Notes under the pieces: model-generated
Told to the model about the DNA's origin: nothing
What the model saw: the letters and a program-made list of their open reading frames with translations, nothing else
Database searches by the model: none
Shown: one piece after another, positions 1 to 9,967 of the stretch
How positions within the stretch are numbered: the first letter of the stretch is position 1
How the letters are laid out: every line of letters starts with the position of its first letter
Position numbers and translations under genes: made by a program
Assembly (NCBI GenBank): GCA_947499075.1
Contig: CANMNA010000013.1
Coordinates: 1-41,414 of the forward strand
Source: Myxococcales bacterium
GTDB taxonomy: Bacteria; Myxococcota_A; UBA9042
Direction of reading: 5' to 3'
DNA length: 41,414 nt

Positions 1-3000
1 ACCGTTGGGGCACACCGTGGGATTGCCCTTGGTGGTCATCGCGCTGTCGCACCACTTGTCCAGGTCGTCGTCGCAGCCTTCGTCGGTGCCGGTGCCGCAG
101 TTGTTGTCCAAGCCGTCGCACATCTCCTTGATCGACGGGTTGACGCTGATGTTGGCGTCGTCGCAGTCGCCGGTGGTGCTGGTGATGTAGGTGCCTTCGG
201 CGTAGCACTGGCACTTGGCGGCGCCGGCGCCGTAGCCGTCTTTGTCGCCGTCTTGGTAGAAGTTGGCGCAGCCACTCGCACCCGTGTCATTTTGGGTGCC
301 GTTGCAGTTGTTGTCCTTGCTGTCACCGCAGACTTCAGTGACGCCGGGGTTAACGGCGGTGGTGGTGTCGTCGCAGTCGCCGAGCTTGGTGCCATCGGCC
401 TTGTACAAGCCGGTGGCAGTGCACCAGCACTGGCTGACGTTGACGCCGTAGGTGTCGCCGTCGCCGTCGAGGTAGTACAGCGTGCATCCCGAGGCATTCA
501 GGCCATTGAGCGAGCCATCGCAGTTTTCGTCGAGCGTGTTGGCGCACACTTCGGCCTTACCTGGGTTGACGTTGGCATTGCTGTCGGCGCAGTCGCCGCC
601 GCCAAAGCTGCAGATTGTCGGCTTGCCGATGGTGATCATCGCCGAGTCGCAGTACTTGTCGAGGTCGTCGTCGCATCCCTCGTCGGTCGCAGCGTTGCAG
701 TTGTTGTCGACGTTGTCGCACAGCTCGGCGATGCCCGGGTTGATGAGCTCATTCTTGTCGTTGCAGTCGTTGGTCTTGGTGCCGGTGTAGATGGTGCTGC
801 CCTTGCAGAAGCACTTGGTGGCCAACGCCTTGTCGGAGTAGGTGTCGCCGTCGACGTCGACGCCGAACGCCGTGCATCCAGAGGCATTTTCGTCGTTGGT
901 GTCGCTGTTGCAGTTGTCGTCGTAGGTCGTCGCGCAGTTTTCAGCGACGCCCGGGTTGACGCCGTTGTTGCCGTCGTTGCAGTCGCCGCCGCCCTTGCTG
1001 CACACCGGCGGGGTGCCGACCGTGACCATCGAGGTCGTGCAGTACAAGTCGCCGTCGGCGTTGCATCCTTCGTCGGTGCCGGTCGCGCAGTTGTTGTCCA
1101 AGCCGTCGCACTTCTCGTTGGTGCCCGGGTTGACACTGGCGTTGGTGTCGACGCAGTCGCCGCCGCCGTACGGACAGGCATTGGGTGCACCGACGGTAAT
1201 CATGGTGGTGTCGCAGTACTTGTCACCGTCGTCGTCGCAGCCTTCGTCGATGCCGGTCTTGCAGTTGTCGTCGACGTTGTTGCAGACCTCGGTCTTGCCA
1301 GGGTTGACGGCCGCGGCGTTGTCGTTGCAGTCGCCCGACTGGGTCGCGGTGTAGGTTGCGCCGCCCACGCACAGGCACTTGGTCAAGCCGAGCAGGCCGT
1401 AGCCGTCTTTGTCGGTGTCGAGGAAGAAGTTCGCGCAACCCGTGGCGTTCTCGTCGTTGCTGTCGCCATTGCAGTTGTCGTCGATGCCGACGGTGCTGCA
1501 CAGCTCGGGCACGCCGGGCTTGACCAGCTTGTTCTGGTCGTCGCAGTCGCCGTTGGCGGTCGCGGTGTAGGTGCCAGCGGCCGTGCACAGGCATTGGCCG
1601 ATGTTGAGACCCACGCCGTCGGTGTCTTGGTCAAAGTAGTAGTTGACGCAGTTGGTCGCGTTGATGTCGTTTTGGCTGCCGTTGCAGTTGTCGTCCAAGT
1701 TGTTGCCGCACACTTCTTTCTGACCCGGGTTGACGTCACTGTCGAGGTCGACACAGTCGCCCGAGCCCTTCAGGCACACCGTCGGCAGTGGGTTGCTCAC
1801 GGTCATCGCCGAGTCGCAATAGCCGTCCTTGTCGTCGTCGCAGCCGTCGTCGATGCCGTCTTTGCAGTTGTTGTCTTTGTTGTCACAGGCTTCCAGCGTC
1901 ACACCGGGATTGACCAGTGCGTCGGTGTCCAAGCAGTCGCCGGTGCCGTTGCCGCACACCAACGGTTTACCCAGCGTAGTCATGGCGTTGTCGCACCACT
2001 TGTCGCCGTCGTCGTCGCATCCTTCGTCGGTGCCGGCCGCGCAGTTGTTGTCGATGTCGTCGCACACTTCGACTGCCGTGGGGTTCACGGCGACTTTGAG
2101 GTCGTCGCAGTCGTTCTTGTTGGTGACCGTGAACGTGCCCGAAGCCACGCACATGCACTTGCTCGCCGCCGAGCCGAAGCCGTCGCCGTCCGCATCGGCG
2201 TAGTAGTTGTTGCAACCGACCGCGCCGGCGTCGTTCTCCGAACCATTGCAGTTGTCGTCGATGCCGTTGCTGCAGACTTCGGCTTTGCCGGGGTTGATGG
2301 CGGCGTTGGCGTCGTCGCAGTCACCGCCGCCGTTGGGGCACACCGTCGATCCCGAGCCGCCCATGCCCTGGACCAGATCGCAGTACTTGTCGCCGTCGTC
2401 GTCGCAGCCTTCGTCGATGACGCCGGTGCAGTTGTTGTCCATGTTGTCGCAGACTTCGATGGCGCCTGGGTTGATGCTCGGCTTGGTGTCGTCGCAGTCG
2501 GCGGTCTTCTTGGCCTTGTAGTACCCGACGGGCTGGCAGTAATACTTGAATGCTTTGACGCCGTAGCCGTCGCCATCGTTGTCGTAGAAGAACACCGCGG
2601 CGTTGGCGGCGTTTTCGTCGTTGTTGTTGCCGTTGCAGTCGTCGTCGTCTGTGGTGTTGCAGTCTTCGGCGACGCCCGGGTTGACCAGCTTCTTGTTGTC
2701 GTCGCAGTCGCCGCCACCCTTGACGCAAATTGCCGGTGCGCCAACCACGATCATGGTCTTGTCGCAGAACTGATCGCCGTCGTCGTCGCATCCTTCGTCG
2801 ATGGCACCGTCGCTGTTGTTGTCCTTGCCGTCGCAGATTTCTTTGCCGGCTGGGTTGATCAGCGGATCCAAGTCGTCGCTGTCGCCGGCGCCCTTGGGGC
2901 AGACGTCGGGCGAGGTGCCGCTCGAGCTGGTGCAGGTCGCGATAACCTTGAGCGACTTGCCGATGTCGGCGCACGGGTCACCGAACACGGTGTTGTTGGC

Positions 3001-3930
3001 GCCGACGGTGCACGAGCTCTTGCCCAAGCAGGCTGTCTTGAGAATCTGCAGCGAGTTTGGGGCATTGCAACTCGACGCGGTCAAAGGGCCGGGGCATGCG
3101 CCGACGGCGGTGCCGTAGCTGGCGAAGTCGATCGAGGTGATGGTGCTGGTGCCGGTGCAGCTCAGCGTCAAGTTGGCACCTTGGCTGACCGCGCCGCAGA
3201 TGGCCGAGGTGCTGCCAATGGTGACATAGCCCAGCAACAGGTCGCAGTAGCCGTCCTTGTCGTCGTCGCACCCTTCGTCGGCTTGACCGTTGCAGTTGTC
3301 GTCCTTGTTGTTGCAGGTCTCGAGCAAGTCGGGGTTGATCAGCTTGTTGTTGTCGTCGCAGTCCTTGTACTTGACCGAAGTCACCGCGCCCGCACCCTGG
3401 CACTGGCACTTCTTGGGGTCGGTGCCCCATGAGTCCTGATCGGCGTCGGTAAAGAAGTCGTAGCAGCCCTGGGCGTTGAGATCGTTTTGGCTGCCGTCGC
3501 AGTTGTTGTCGACGCCGTCGCCGCAGATCTCGAGCATGTTGGGGTTGATCTTGGCGTCGGCATCGTTGCAGTCGCCGGCCTTGGTGGCGTTGAAGAAGCC
3601 CGAGGTCTGGCACATGCACTTGCTGCCGCCTGCGCCAAAGCTGTCTTTGTCCAAGTCGTTCCACAGCACCAAGCACCCGCTGGCGTCGTCTTCGTTGTTC
3701 AGGCCATTGCAGTTGTCGTCTTTGCCGTTGTTGCAGATTTCCAAGGCGCCCGGGTTGACGGTGCCGAGCAAGTCGTTGCAGTCATTGCCACCTTTGGGGC
3801 AGCTCGCCGGGGTGCCGACCACGACCAAGTCTTTGTCGCAGTAGCCGTCGCCGTCGTCGTCGCAACCTTCGTCGGTCGAGCCGTCGCAGTCGTTGTCGAC
3901 GCCGTCGCACTCTTCGGCGCAGTTGGTGGC
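1..3930 (-). repeat. Array of about 19 MopE-type protein repeats of two alternating kinds
   Basis: This is a protein-level repeat inside the giant lipoprotein. Each unit starts with ExCxxxxDNxC. Kind A (about 57-60 residues) continues DEGCDDDGDxYCD and ends GGGDCDD. Kind B (about 68-71 residues) continues NDxNAxGC, then an Asp ladder such as DADGDGFG, then CxC. N to C, the visible order is A B B A(lectin) A B A B A A B B A A B A B B A. The motif matches the putative metal-binding MopE family (Pfam PF11617); the Asp ladders resemble Ca-binding thrombospondin type 3 loops. The array continues past base 1. Confidence 0.8.
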
Positions 3931-6900
3931 GCCGCAGCACGAGGCCAAGTCCTTGCAGTCGACCAAATTGTTGGCGTTGTCGTCTGTGCCGTTGTCGCAA
4001 ATTTCGGGCGCCGCGCAGCTGATCGTCACAGTTCCCTGCGCCGTGCCGCCGCCCTGGACGTCGATGACAATGAAGTAGTCGTTGCCGGCCGCGCCCGCAA
4101 ACGAGAAGGTGCCTTGGCCCTTGGCGATGCATTGGCTGGCGTCACAGGCGCCGGCGTTGGCTTTGAGCACGAAGATCATGGCCTGGCTGGGGTTGGTCAA
4201 GCCGGTGACGTTGACGGTGACCGGGCTGGACGTGACCGCGGTGTACTTGATCGCGTACTCCTTGCCGGTGTACGACTTGGTGCTGTCGCACTTGTAGCTG
4301 GCGACCGTGTTGGTCGAGCCCGTGCCGTTGCTGACCAACAGCTGCGAGCCGCCGCACGAGAGCAGGCCGGCGGCCGCGCAGGTGCAGGTCGCCTTGTTGA
4401 TGCACGCACCGGCCACGCACGAGTCGGCGGTGCACACATCGCTGTCATCGCACTGGGCCGAGTTCAAGCAGTCGATAAACCCGTTGGTGAAGAAGAAGAT
4501 GATCCGCGCCATCATGTCTTTGGGCGTATCCATGCCGCTGGCCGACTTGACGCCCGCGAACATCACTGAAGACGCCACCGTGCGGTAGCCGCTCGGATCG
4601 TCGTGGCCAACTTGGACACCGTAGATCTCGGTCGCCGCCGTGTTGACCAATACGGTCTTGGTGCGCTGGATGTCGGTCTTGCCGGCGATGACATCATTGA
4701 CGTTGTTGTAGGCCGAGCTGCCGTCGTAGCCAAAGTTGTAGACCTTGGACGGCGACTGCGCGATGTCGTTGTACATGCCGGAGCCATTCAGTGGCCCATT
4801 GAAGCCAAATGTCGAAGAGTCTCCGATTTGGAGCGCCTTAAACTGGGCGTGCAACGGCGTCTGCGGGTCAAACACCCAGGTGTCGCCACCTTCCATGTAG
4901 ACACGGCCGGCTTGGGCCACGTACAGGTTGAGCTGGTCCGACTCGCTCTTGGTCAGCACGTGGTTGTTGGGATACACGCCCAGCGCCACGAACACGCCTT
5001 GGAAGCCGACCATATCCGGGTACAGGCTCAAGTCGGTGATGTGCTGCGCTGTCACTCCTTGCGCAACCAGAGCGTTGAACAGCGCGTCGCCCATGATCTT
5101 GGGCACGTCGCTCGGGCGCCACACCAAGTAGCCGCCCTGGTAGGTCACGGTGATGTCAAAGCTACAGGTGCTGTACAGCGACCCATCCGAGACCTTGATC
5201 GTGACCGGCCAGGTGCCGACGTGGCTCAACTTGCTGGGCGAGATCGTCAGGTTGCTGTTCCACGAGTTGTCCAGCCAGTAGTACAGCGCCGAGGACACCG
5301 TCACAAACTCCGGGGCTTTGACCAGCGAGAAGCTCAGGATCGCGTCGGCATCGCCGTCGGTCGCCTTGACCGGCACCACCTTCTTGGTCGCGAACGGCAC
5401 GACTTGGTTGACCGGGCACGCCGAAAGCACGGGCTTGACGCCCTTGACGATGCAGACGTTGTCCAAGGCGTAGCTCGTGATGTCAAAAGTGGTCGCACCC
5501 TTGACGCAGAACGCCAAGCGCAAGCCGTTGGAGCCGGTCAGGACCGAGGGCAGCGTGACGTCGATCGTCTCTGGCCCGAGCGTGGTCGACAAGGCCTTGC
5601 TGTCGATGACGGTCGCGGCCTTCCAATCGGGTGCGGCGCCGCCCAAGCTGCCGTAGACCGAGATCGTGCTGTCGCCGCCGTTGGGGATAAACTCGCGGTC
5701 GTACTGAATGGTGATGGTCTTGGCGCCCGCGGCCTGGATGATCGGCGACTGCAGGCAGGTTTCGTAGTTGACCACCGTCGGCGTCCAGTCGAGCTTCGCA
5801 TGCTGGTCGGGGCCCAACCCGGTGTTGGTCGCGGCCTTCCAATTGTTGGCAGCCTTGCCGGTGCCGATGTCGGTCGGATTCCATCCCATGGTCGGCAGCG
5901 AGCTGCCACTTTGGAAGTCCTGACAGTAGCCAATGTTGACGGTGCAGACCGGCAGCTGTTGGGCTTGGCACTTCTTGCTGCCGTCGGTCTGATCGACGCA
6001 GACGCCTTTGGCGCACTCGCTGTTGTAGGCGGCACAGTCGACCGCTTCGGTGGCCACGCTGCAGCACGCTTTGCCTTCGCCGACATCTTGCAAGTGCACG
6101 CATTCGTCGAGCACGCACATGTCGATGGTGCACGGGCCGCCGTCGTTGCAGTCGAATTGGTCCAAGCAGCAAGCGGTGATGTTGCTGTGGGTGCACTTGC
6201 CGCCGGTGCAGGCGTCGAGCGTACACTTGTTGCCGTCGTTGCAGTCCAAGGTCTGGGCCGTCAATAGCGGATCGCACACGCATCCGCTGACTTGGGTGTA
6301 GGCGCACGAACCCTTGCCGCTGACGATGTTGGTGCAGCTGTCGGTGGTGCACTTGCTGCCGTCGTTGCAGTCGGCAACGCTGGCACAGCATCCATTCTTG
6401 GGCACGGTGTGGCGGCAGCTGTTGTTGACACAGTACTCGATGGTGCAGGCGTTGTTGTCGTTGCACACCGAAGTGGCGTCGGCGTCGTCGACGCAGCACC
6501 CAGAAATGGTGGTGTTGCTGCACTTGTTGGTGGTCAGGCTGCACTTGTCCAGCGTGCACACGGCCTTGGGATTGGGCGGCGTGATGCCGATCGCCTTGCT
6601 GTCGTCGCACTGGAAGTCTTGCGCGCAGCACGTCGGGTTGACATCGTGCAGGCATTGCCCGCAGGCGCCCGAAGTGTCGCAGCTGTCCGTGGTGCAGGTG
6701 TTGCCGTCGTCGCAGTCCGAAGCGACCGCGCACTTGTCGACCGCCATGATCGACTTGCACTTGTTGAAGCCGTCGCAGTAGTCCTGCGTGGCACAATTCT
6801 TGTCATCGCAGTCGGCGTTGGCGTTGCAGCATCCGACGACGCCATTGGAGACGAAGTTGCAGGTGTTGGCCGTGCCGCTGGCCGCCGTGATGCCCCAGCT

Positions 6901-9342
6901 GGATGCCAAAGCTTTCACGACGTCGTCGCGCTCGGTGTCGGTCAACGCTTTGTTGTAGTGGACGATTTCGCCAATGATGGCGTTGGACCCTTCGTTGGCA
7001 TCTGACCGACCGATGTACATCAGTGCGTTCTTGGCGCCAATCGAATTGCCGGTGGCCGTCACGGTCGTGGTGCCGGCGGTGGTCGTGGCCGTAAACGTGC
7101 GGGCGGTGCCGTTGATGCGACCGGCGAGCACGTAGTTGGTACCGGGCGTCAGCACGATGTCGCAGTTGGCATTGTCGTTGACGGACTGCCAGTGCACGTT
7201 GTTGCCGCCCTTGGCGGCGTTTTGCTCCAGCGACCAGTCAGAGTCGCGGTTGCCGTGGTGGGCGATGCAGCCCCAACCACCCGGCGTAGCCCACTGCAGG
7301 ACGACGAAAAACGTCACATTAGACGTCACCGCGTACGAGTTGGAGACCATGCCGGCGACGCCACCGAAGTCGATCGCTGGCAGGCCGTTGATGGCGCTGG
7401 CTTTGTAGACAGGCGATTTCTGATTCGGAATCAGGCTGTTGTTGTTGCCGCTGAGGTCGGCCCACTTGCTGACCAGACCGCCGCCATCTTTGGTCACCGT
7501 GGTCAAATTGCGGGCATCGTAGCGCACGTTCATCCCTGAGATCACAGGCATCGTCGCGCCGACGTTGCAGGTATCCGAGGTGCACGCGTTGTTGTCGTTG
7601 CAGTCGGCGTTGGCTTCGCAGCAGTTGGGCTTGGACGGATCGCTGCCGTGGGCGCAGATGTGGTTGACGCAAATATCGAGCGAACACAGCTTGTTGTCGT
7701 TGCAGACCGGGTCGCTGTCTTTGTCGCAGCAGGTGGGATCAAGCTTGGCTTGGGTGCACGAACCGGGGTTGGTCGAGGTCAGGCCCACACAAGTCGGGAT
7801 GGTGCAGAACAAGCCATCGTCGCAGTCGGCGATGGTGTCGCAGCAGGTGGGCGAGGTCTTGGTGGTGTAGTTGCACAAGCCGGTAGTGCTGCCGCTGGGG
7901 ATCACGCACTTGTTGATGGTGCAGAACTTGGCGTCATCGCAGTCGACATCGGCGGCGCAGCACTCTTTGACTTGCACGTGCACGCACTTGTTGCTGGTGC
8001 AGGTGTCGTTGGTGCAGGTGTTGCCGTCGTTGCACTCCAAGGTGGTGCCGGCTGTCATGCAGCACACGCCCACGCCGCCCATCGCGGAGTCTGGTGGGTT
8101 GCTGCAGACCTTGTAGCCGTTGGGACCGACCGTGGTGCTGCAGGTGTTCTTGGTGCACTCGTTTTTGTCGTCGCAGTCGGTGTCGGCCAAGCAGCATCCG
8201 GGCTTGAGGCTGTCTTTGCCGTAGCGGCAAGCGAGATCAACGCAGTCGCCGACTTGGCAAATGTTGGGCGGGATGCACTCCGAAGGGGAGCAGCAGGTGT
8301 CGGGAGGCTGGACGTGGGCGCACTTCTTGGTCGTGGTGTTGCAACTGTCGACGGTGCAGGCCTTGGCGTCCACGCATTGGCCGGCGGCAAGGCCCTTTGG
8401 GTCGGCATCTGGGAAGGTGCAGCACTCAGGATCCGGTTTGGGATACGTACACTTGCCGACCGAGCCACTCAGATCGCAGGTGTTGGTGGTGCACACATCG
8501 CTGTCGTCGCAGTCGGCATTGACAGTGCACGACGAGCACTTCGAGGTCAGCGTGTTGGGATTCAAGCAGTTGGTGCCGTTGCCGCACTCACCGTTGTTGG
8601 CGCAGCAGGTGGGCACGATCTTGTAAACGCACTTGAGATCGACGCAGGCATCGGACGAGCAAGCCAAGCTGTCGTCGCACTCGATGCCCTGCGCGCACAA
8701 GTTTTTGGCGTCGCTGGAAAACTTGTCCATGGTGAAGAACACGTGGGCGATGAACCGCGCGGTCGTCGCTTTCTCCATCTGCCCAGCGCTGTTGGCCAAA
8801 GTGCACGAAATGACGTGCATGCCCTTCTTGGTGCCAAAATCGACTTGCACAATCGGCGACGCGGTCGCGGCGATCGGCGCCTTGCCGTCGATCGCACACA
8901 GCACTTGGCCTTGACCGGCGCCAATCGTGAAGTTGGCGACCGTGAACTTGATGTCAACCTTGATGGAGGCCGGCACCGCGGCCGAGTAATCGATGAAATA
9001 CTCTTTGCCTTCCGGTGGATCGACGATCGTCACCGTCGGCTCAGCCAACGCGAACGTCTCGACCGCAAATTGGGCATCGACGCCACCGGCATCGCGCGCC
9101 TCGGTGGTTGCGGCGGCAGGCTGTTGGGGCTCGCTGCAGCCGACTAGAGCGACCAGCGCCGCGCAAACAAAGCCGAAGCGCCCTGAAGCGTCTGCCGGTC
9201 CTGGCCGTCGCTTGCCCAGGATGGCCGTCGGCGCAAGGCCGACTGAGGTCGAATTGCCAGCCGCGCCAGCGTGGGCTGCCTGGCCGTGATCATCGGCCCT
9301 GGGCGTACCACGGGGTGCGTGTGCCTGCGACAGTTTTCGCAT
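1..9342 (-). CDS. Giant Cys-rich surface lipoprotein with LamG, lectin and MopE-type repeats (partial, 3' end beyond window)
   Basis: The frame is open from ATG 9342 to base 1 (3114 codons, no stop seen) and runs off the window. The start is set by AGGAGG six bases upstream. A hydrophobic stretch ends in LVGC with Cys69, a lipobox, so the protein is probably an outer-surface lipoprotein; about 50 residues precede the signal-like segment, which is long. Order seen: beta-rich region (about 88-195); repeats of the type CNDGxxCTxDxC (about 215-595); LamG/concanavalin-like domain (about 598-825, WADLSGNNN); more Cys repeats (830-1137); MAM/CUB-like jelly roll (1135-1308); cadherin-like domain (1305-1398); a ThuA- or gingipain-like alpha/beta region (1398-1625); PPC-like domain (about 1640-1775); MopE-type repeats from about 1800, interrupted by a SUEL lectin domain. 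Domain names come from pattern recognition, not from a search. An adhesin or metal-binding role is inference. Confidence 0.88.
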   Translation of the reverse strand, partial: MRKLSQAHAPRGTPRADDHGQAAHAGAAGNSTSVGLAPTAILGKRRPGPADASGRFGFVCAALVALVGCSEPQQPAAATTEARDAGGVDAQFAVETFALAEPTVTIVDPPEGKEYFIDYSAAVPASIKVDIKFTVANFTIGAGQGQVLCAIDGKAPIAATASPIVQVDFGTKKGMHVISCTLANSAGQMEKATTARFIAHVFFTMDKFSSDAKNLCAQGIECDDSLACSSDACVDLKCVYKIVPTCCANNGECGNGTNCLNPNTLTSKCSSCTVNADCDDSDVCTTNTCDLSGSVGKCTYPKPDPECCTFPDADPKGLAAGQCVDAKACTVDSCNTTTKKCAHVQPPDTCCSPSECIPPNICQVGDCVDLACRYGKDSLKPGCCLADTDCDDKNECTKNTCSTTVGPNGYKVCSNPPDSAMGGVGVCCMTAGTTLECNDGNTCTNDTCTSNKCVHVQVKECCAADVDCDDAKFCTINKCVIPSGSTTGLCNYTTKTSPTCCDTIADCDDGLFCTIPTCVGLTSTNPGSCTQAKLDPTCCDKDSDPVCNDNKLCSLDICVNHICAHGSDPSKPNCCEANADCNDNNACTSDTCNVGATMPVISGMNVRYDARNLTTVTKDGGGLVSKWADLSGNNNSLIPNQKSPVYKASAINGLPAIDFGGVAGMVSNSYAVTSNVTFFVVLQWATPGGWGCIAHHGNRDSDWSLEQNAAKGGNNVHWQSVNDNANCDIVLTPGTNYVLAGRINGTARTFTATTTAGTTTVTATGNSIGAKNALMYIGRSDANEGSNAIIGEIVHYNKALTDTERDDVVKALASSWGITAASGTANTCNFVSNGVVGCCNANADCDDKNCATQDYCDGFNKCKSIMAVDKCAVASDCDDGNTCTTDSCDTSGACGQCLHDVNPTCCAQDFQCDDSKAIGITPPNPKAVCTLDKCSLTTNKCSNTTISGCCVDDADATSVCNDNNACTIEYCVNNSCRHTVPKNGCCASVADCNDGSKCTTDSCTNIVSGKGSCAYTQVSGCVCDPLLTAQTLDCNDGNKCTLDACTGGKCTHSNITACCLDQFDCNDGGPCTIDMCVLDECVHLQDVGEGKACCSVATEAVDCAAYNSECAKGVCVDQTDGSKKCQAQQLPVCTVNIGYCQDFQSGSSLPTMGWNPTDIGTGKAANNWKAATNTGLGPDQHAKLDWTPTVVNYETCLQSPIIQAAGAKTITIQYDREFIPNGGDSTISVYGSLGGAAPDWKAATVIDSKALSTTLGPETIDVTLPSVLTGSNGLRLAFCVKGATTFDITSYALDNVCIVKGVKPVLSACPVNQVVPFATKKVVPVKATDGDADAILSFSLVKAPEFVTVSSALYYWLDNSWNSNLTISPSKLSHVGTWPVTIKVSDGSLYSTCSFDITVTYQGGYLVWRPSDVPKIMGDALFNALVAQGVTAQHITDLSLYPDMVGFQGVFVALGVYPNNHVLTKSESDQLNLYVAQAGRVYMEGGDTWVFDPQTPLHAQFKALQIGDSSTFGFNGPLNGSGMYNDIAQSPSKVYNFGYDGSSAYNNVNDVIAGKTDIQRTKTVLVNTAATEIYGVQVGHDDPSGYRTVASSVMFAGVKSASGMDTPKDMMARIIFFFTNGFIDCLNSAQCDDSDVCTADSCVAGACINKATCTCAAAGLLSCGGSQLLVSNGTGSTNTVASYKCDSTKSYTGKEYAIKYTAVTSSPVTVNVTGLTNPSQAMIFVLKANAGACDASQCIAKGQGTFSFAGAAGNDYFIVIDVQGGGTAQGTVTISCAAPEICDNGTDDNANNLVDCKDLASCCGATNCAEECDGVDNDCDGSTDEGCDDDGDGYCDKDLVVVGTPASCPKGGNDCNDLLGTVNPGALEICNNGKDDNCNGLNNEDDASGCLVLWNDLDKDSFGAGGSKCMCQTSGFFNATKAGDCNDADAKINPNMLEICGDGVDNNCDGSQNDLNAQGCYDFFTDADQDSWGTDPKKCQCQGAGAVTSVKYKDCDDNNKLINPDLLETCNNKDDNCNGQADEGCDDDKDGYCDLLLGYVTIGSTSAICGAVSQGANLTLSCTGTSTITSIDFASYGTAVGACPGPLTASSCNAPNSLQILKTACLGKSSCTVGANNTVFGDPCADIGKSLKVIATCTSSSGTSPDVCPKGAGDSDDLDPLINPAGKEICDGKDNNSDGAIDEGCDDDGDQFCDKTMIVVGAPAICVKGGGDCDDNKKLVNPGVAEDCNTTDDDDCNGNNNDENAANAAVFFYDNDGDGYGVKAFKYYCQPVGYYKAKKTADCDDTKPSINPGAIEVCDNMDNNCTGVIDEGCDDDGDKYCDLVQGMGGSGSTVCPNGGGDCDDANAAINPGKAEVCSNGIDDNCNGSENDAGAVGCNNYYADADGDGFGSAASKCMCVASGTFTVTNKNDCDDLKVAVNPTAVEVCDDIDNNCAAGTDEGCDDDGDKWCDNAMTTLGKPLVCGNGTGDCLDTDALVNPGVTLEACDNKDNNCKDGIDDGCDDDKDGYCDSAMTVSNPLPTVCLKGSGDCVDLDSDVNPGQKEVCGNNLDDNCNGSQNDINATNCVNYYFDQDTDGVGLNIGQCLCTAAGTYTATANGDCDDQNKLVKPGVPELCSTVGIDDNCNGDSNDENATGCANFFLDTDKDGYGLLGLTKCLCVGGATYTATQSGDCNDNAAAVNPGKTEVCNNVDDNCKTGIDEGCDDDGDKYCDTTMITVGAPNACPYGGGDCVDTNASVNPGTNEKCDGLDNNCATGTDEGCNADGDLYCTTSMVTVGTPPVCSKGGGDCNDGNNGVNPGVAENCATTYDDNCNSDTNDENASGCTAFGVDVDGDTYSDKALATKCFCKGSTIYTGTKTNDCNDKNELINPGIAELCDNVDNNCNAATDEGCDDDLDKYCDSAMITIGKPTICSFGGGDCADSNANVNPGKAEVCANTLDENCDGSLNGLNASGCTLYYLDGDGDTYGVNVSQCWCTATGLYKADGTKLGDCDDTTTAVNPGVTEVCGDSKDNNCNGTQNDTGASGCANFYQDGDKDGYGAGAAKCQCYAEGTYITSTTGDCDDANISVNPSIKEMCDGLDNNCGTGTDEGCDDDLDKWCDSAMTTKGNPTVCPNG
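2932..3198 (-). other. SUEL-type (rhamnose/galactose-binding) lectin domain inside the MopE array
   Basis: Residues about 2049-2137 of the giant lipoprotein carry the signature of Gal_Lectin domains: a Cys-delimited start, DFASYG, an internal CNAPNS, ACLGKSSCTVGANN, then FGDPC and a final KSLKVIATC. The Cys spacing and the ANN-x-x-FGDPC motif are characteristic of sea-urchin-egg-lectin folds, which bind L-rhamnose or D-galactose. It sits inside an A-kind MopE unit, splitting the YCD part from the VCPKG part. Sugar specificity cannot be read from the sequence. Confidence 0.7.
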
Positions 9343-9967
9343 GAGAGTCCTCCTAAGCCGCTCGGGCGGATGTTCGCTGCAATTGCCACCCCTTGCAGGA
9401 GGAGGCACGCGCCTTGCGGGCACGCGGGCGCTGCAAGACGCCCTGAATGCAGCTACTTGTTCTCACCCTCGATCTACCGTTGCGACAGGCCCGCTCCGTT
9501 TGGGGTGGGGCACAGTCAGATCAGCTACAGCACCGCCAGAGGCAAGGCACCGCCAGAGGTCGAGCATACCAGATGAATCTGGTGCCGACTTTGCCGGCCT
9601 TGCACCGCTTGGGTCATGTCGCAGGGATCGCTGCGCAACATCCCGTGAGCTGGCTGCCAGTCGTCAAACTTACCAAACACAAGTCGTTCCCTCAGCATGG
9701 CGGTTGGGGACCGACACGGCAAGGCAACGCCACCCTTACAGGCGGCGTCGAAGTGCGTTGGTGCTTGCAGCCGCAAGGGGGGATAACATGCGGACAAGCT
9801 TGGAAAAGCCTCGGCACACAGCCTTGGCCTGGTGGGGGTGAAAAACCTGAATCCGCAAGCGGACGCAGATCTCCCAGTTCAAGGCTAACAAAGGGACAAG
9901 CGGGGCGCAACCGACTTTGCGGCCTACCCCGAAACCTGCGCAGTTCGGCAACGGTGACGATCGGTTA
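9343..9967. other. Gene-free stretch upstream of the giant lipoprotein
   Basis: I see no convincing gene here; the open frames lack ribosome binding sites and familiar protein features. The stretch is the 5' region of the lipoprotein gene reading left and presumably holds its promoter, but no good -35/-10 pair was recognised. It contains the 13-bp direct repeat at 9530-9559. Confidence 0.5.
9530..9559. repeat. 13-bp direct repeat with 17-bp period
   Basis: GCACCGCCAGAGG occurs at 9530-9542 and again at 9547-9559, separated by CAAG. It lies about 190 bases upstream of the giant lipoprotein start. The period is not an exact helical turn. It could be a regulator site or a chance duplication. 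Confidence 0.4.

Noticed and set aside
253..3432. 1059-aa plus-strand open frame rich in Val/Ala/Asp
   Set aside because: It is the codon-aligned antisense of the MopE repeat array. The regular GAC/GGC/TGC codons on the minus strand remove stops from the plus strand; it has no domain, ribosome binding site or signal of its own.
5483..6796. 437-aa minus-strand frame, Arg/Gln-rich
   Set aside because: Out-of-frame shadow of the Cys-rich repeats of the giant lipoprotein, whose own frame is open and shows clear domains.
4603..9147. Plus-strand frames at 4603-6267, 6292-7005 and 7648-9147
   Set aside because: All lie in the same register opposite the giant lipoprotein and have no recognisable protein features.
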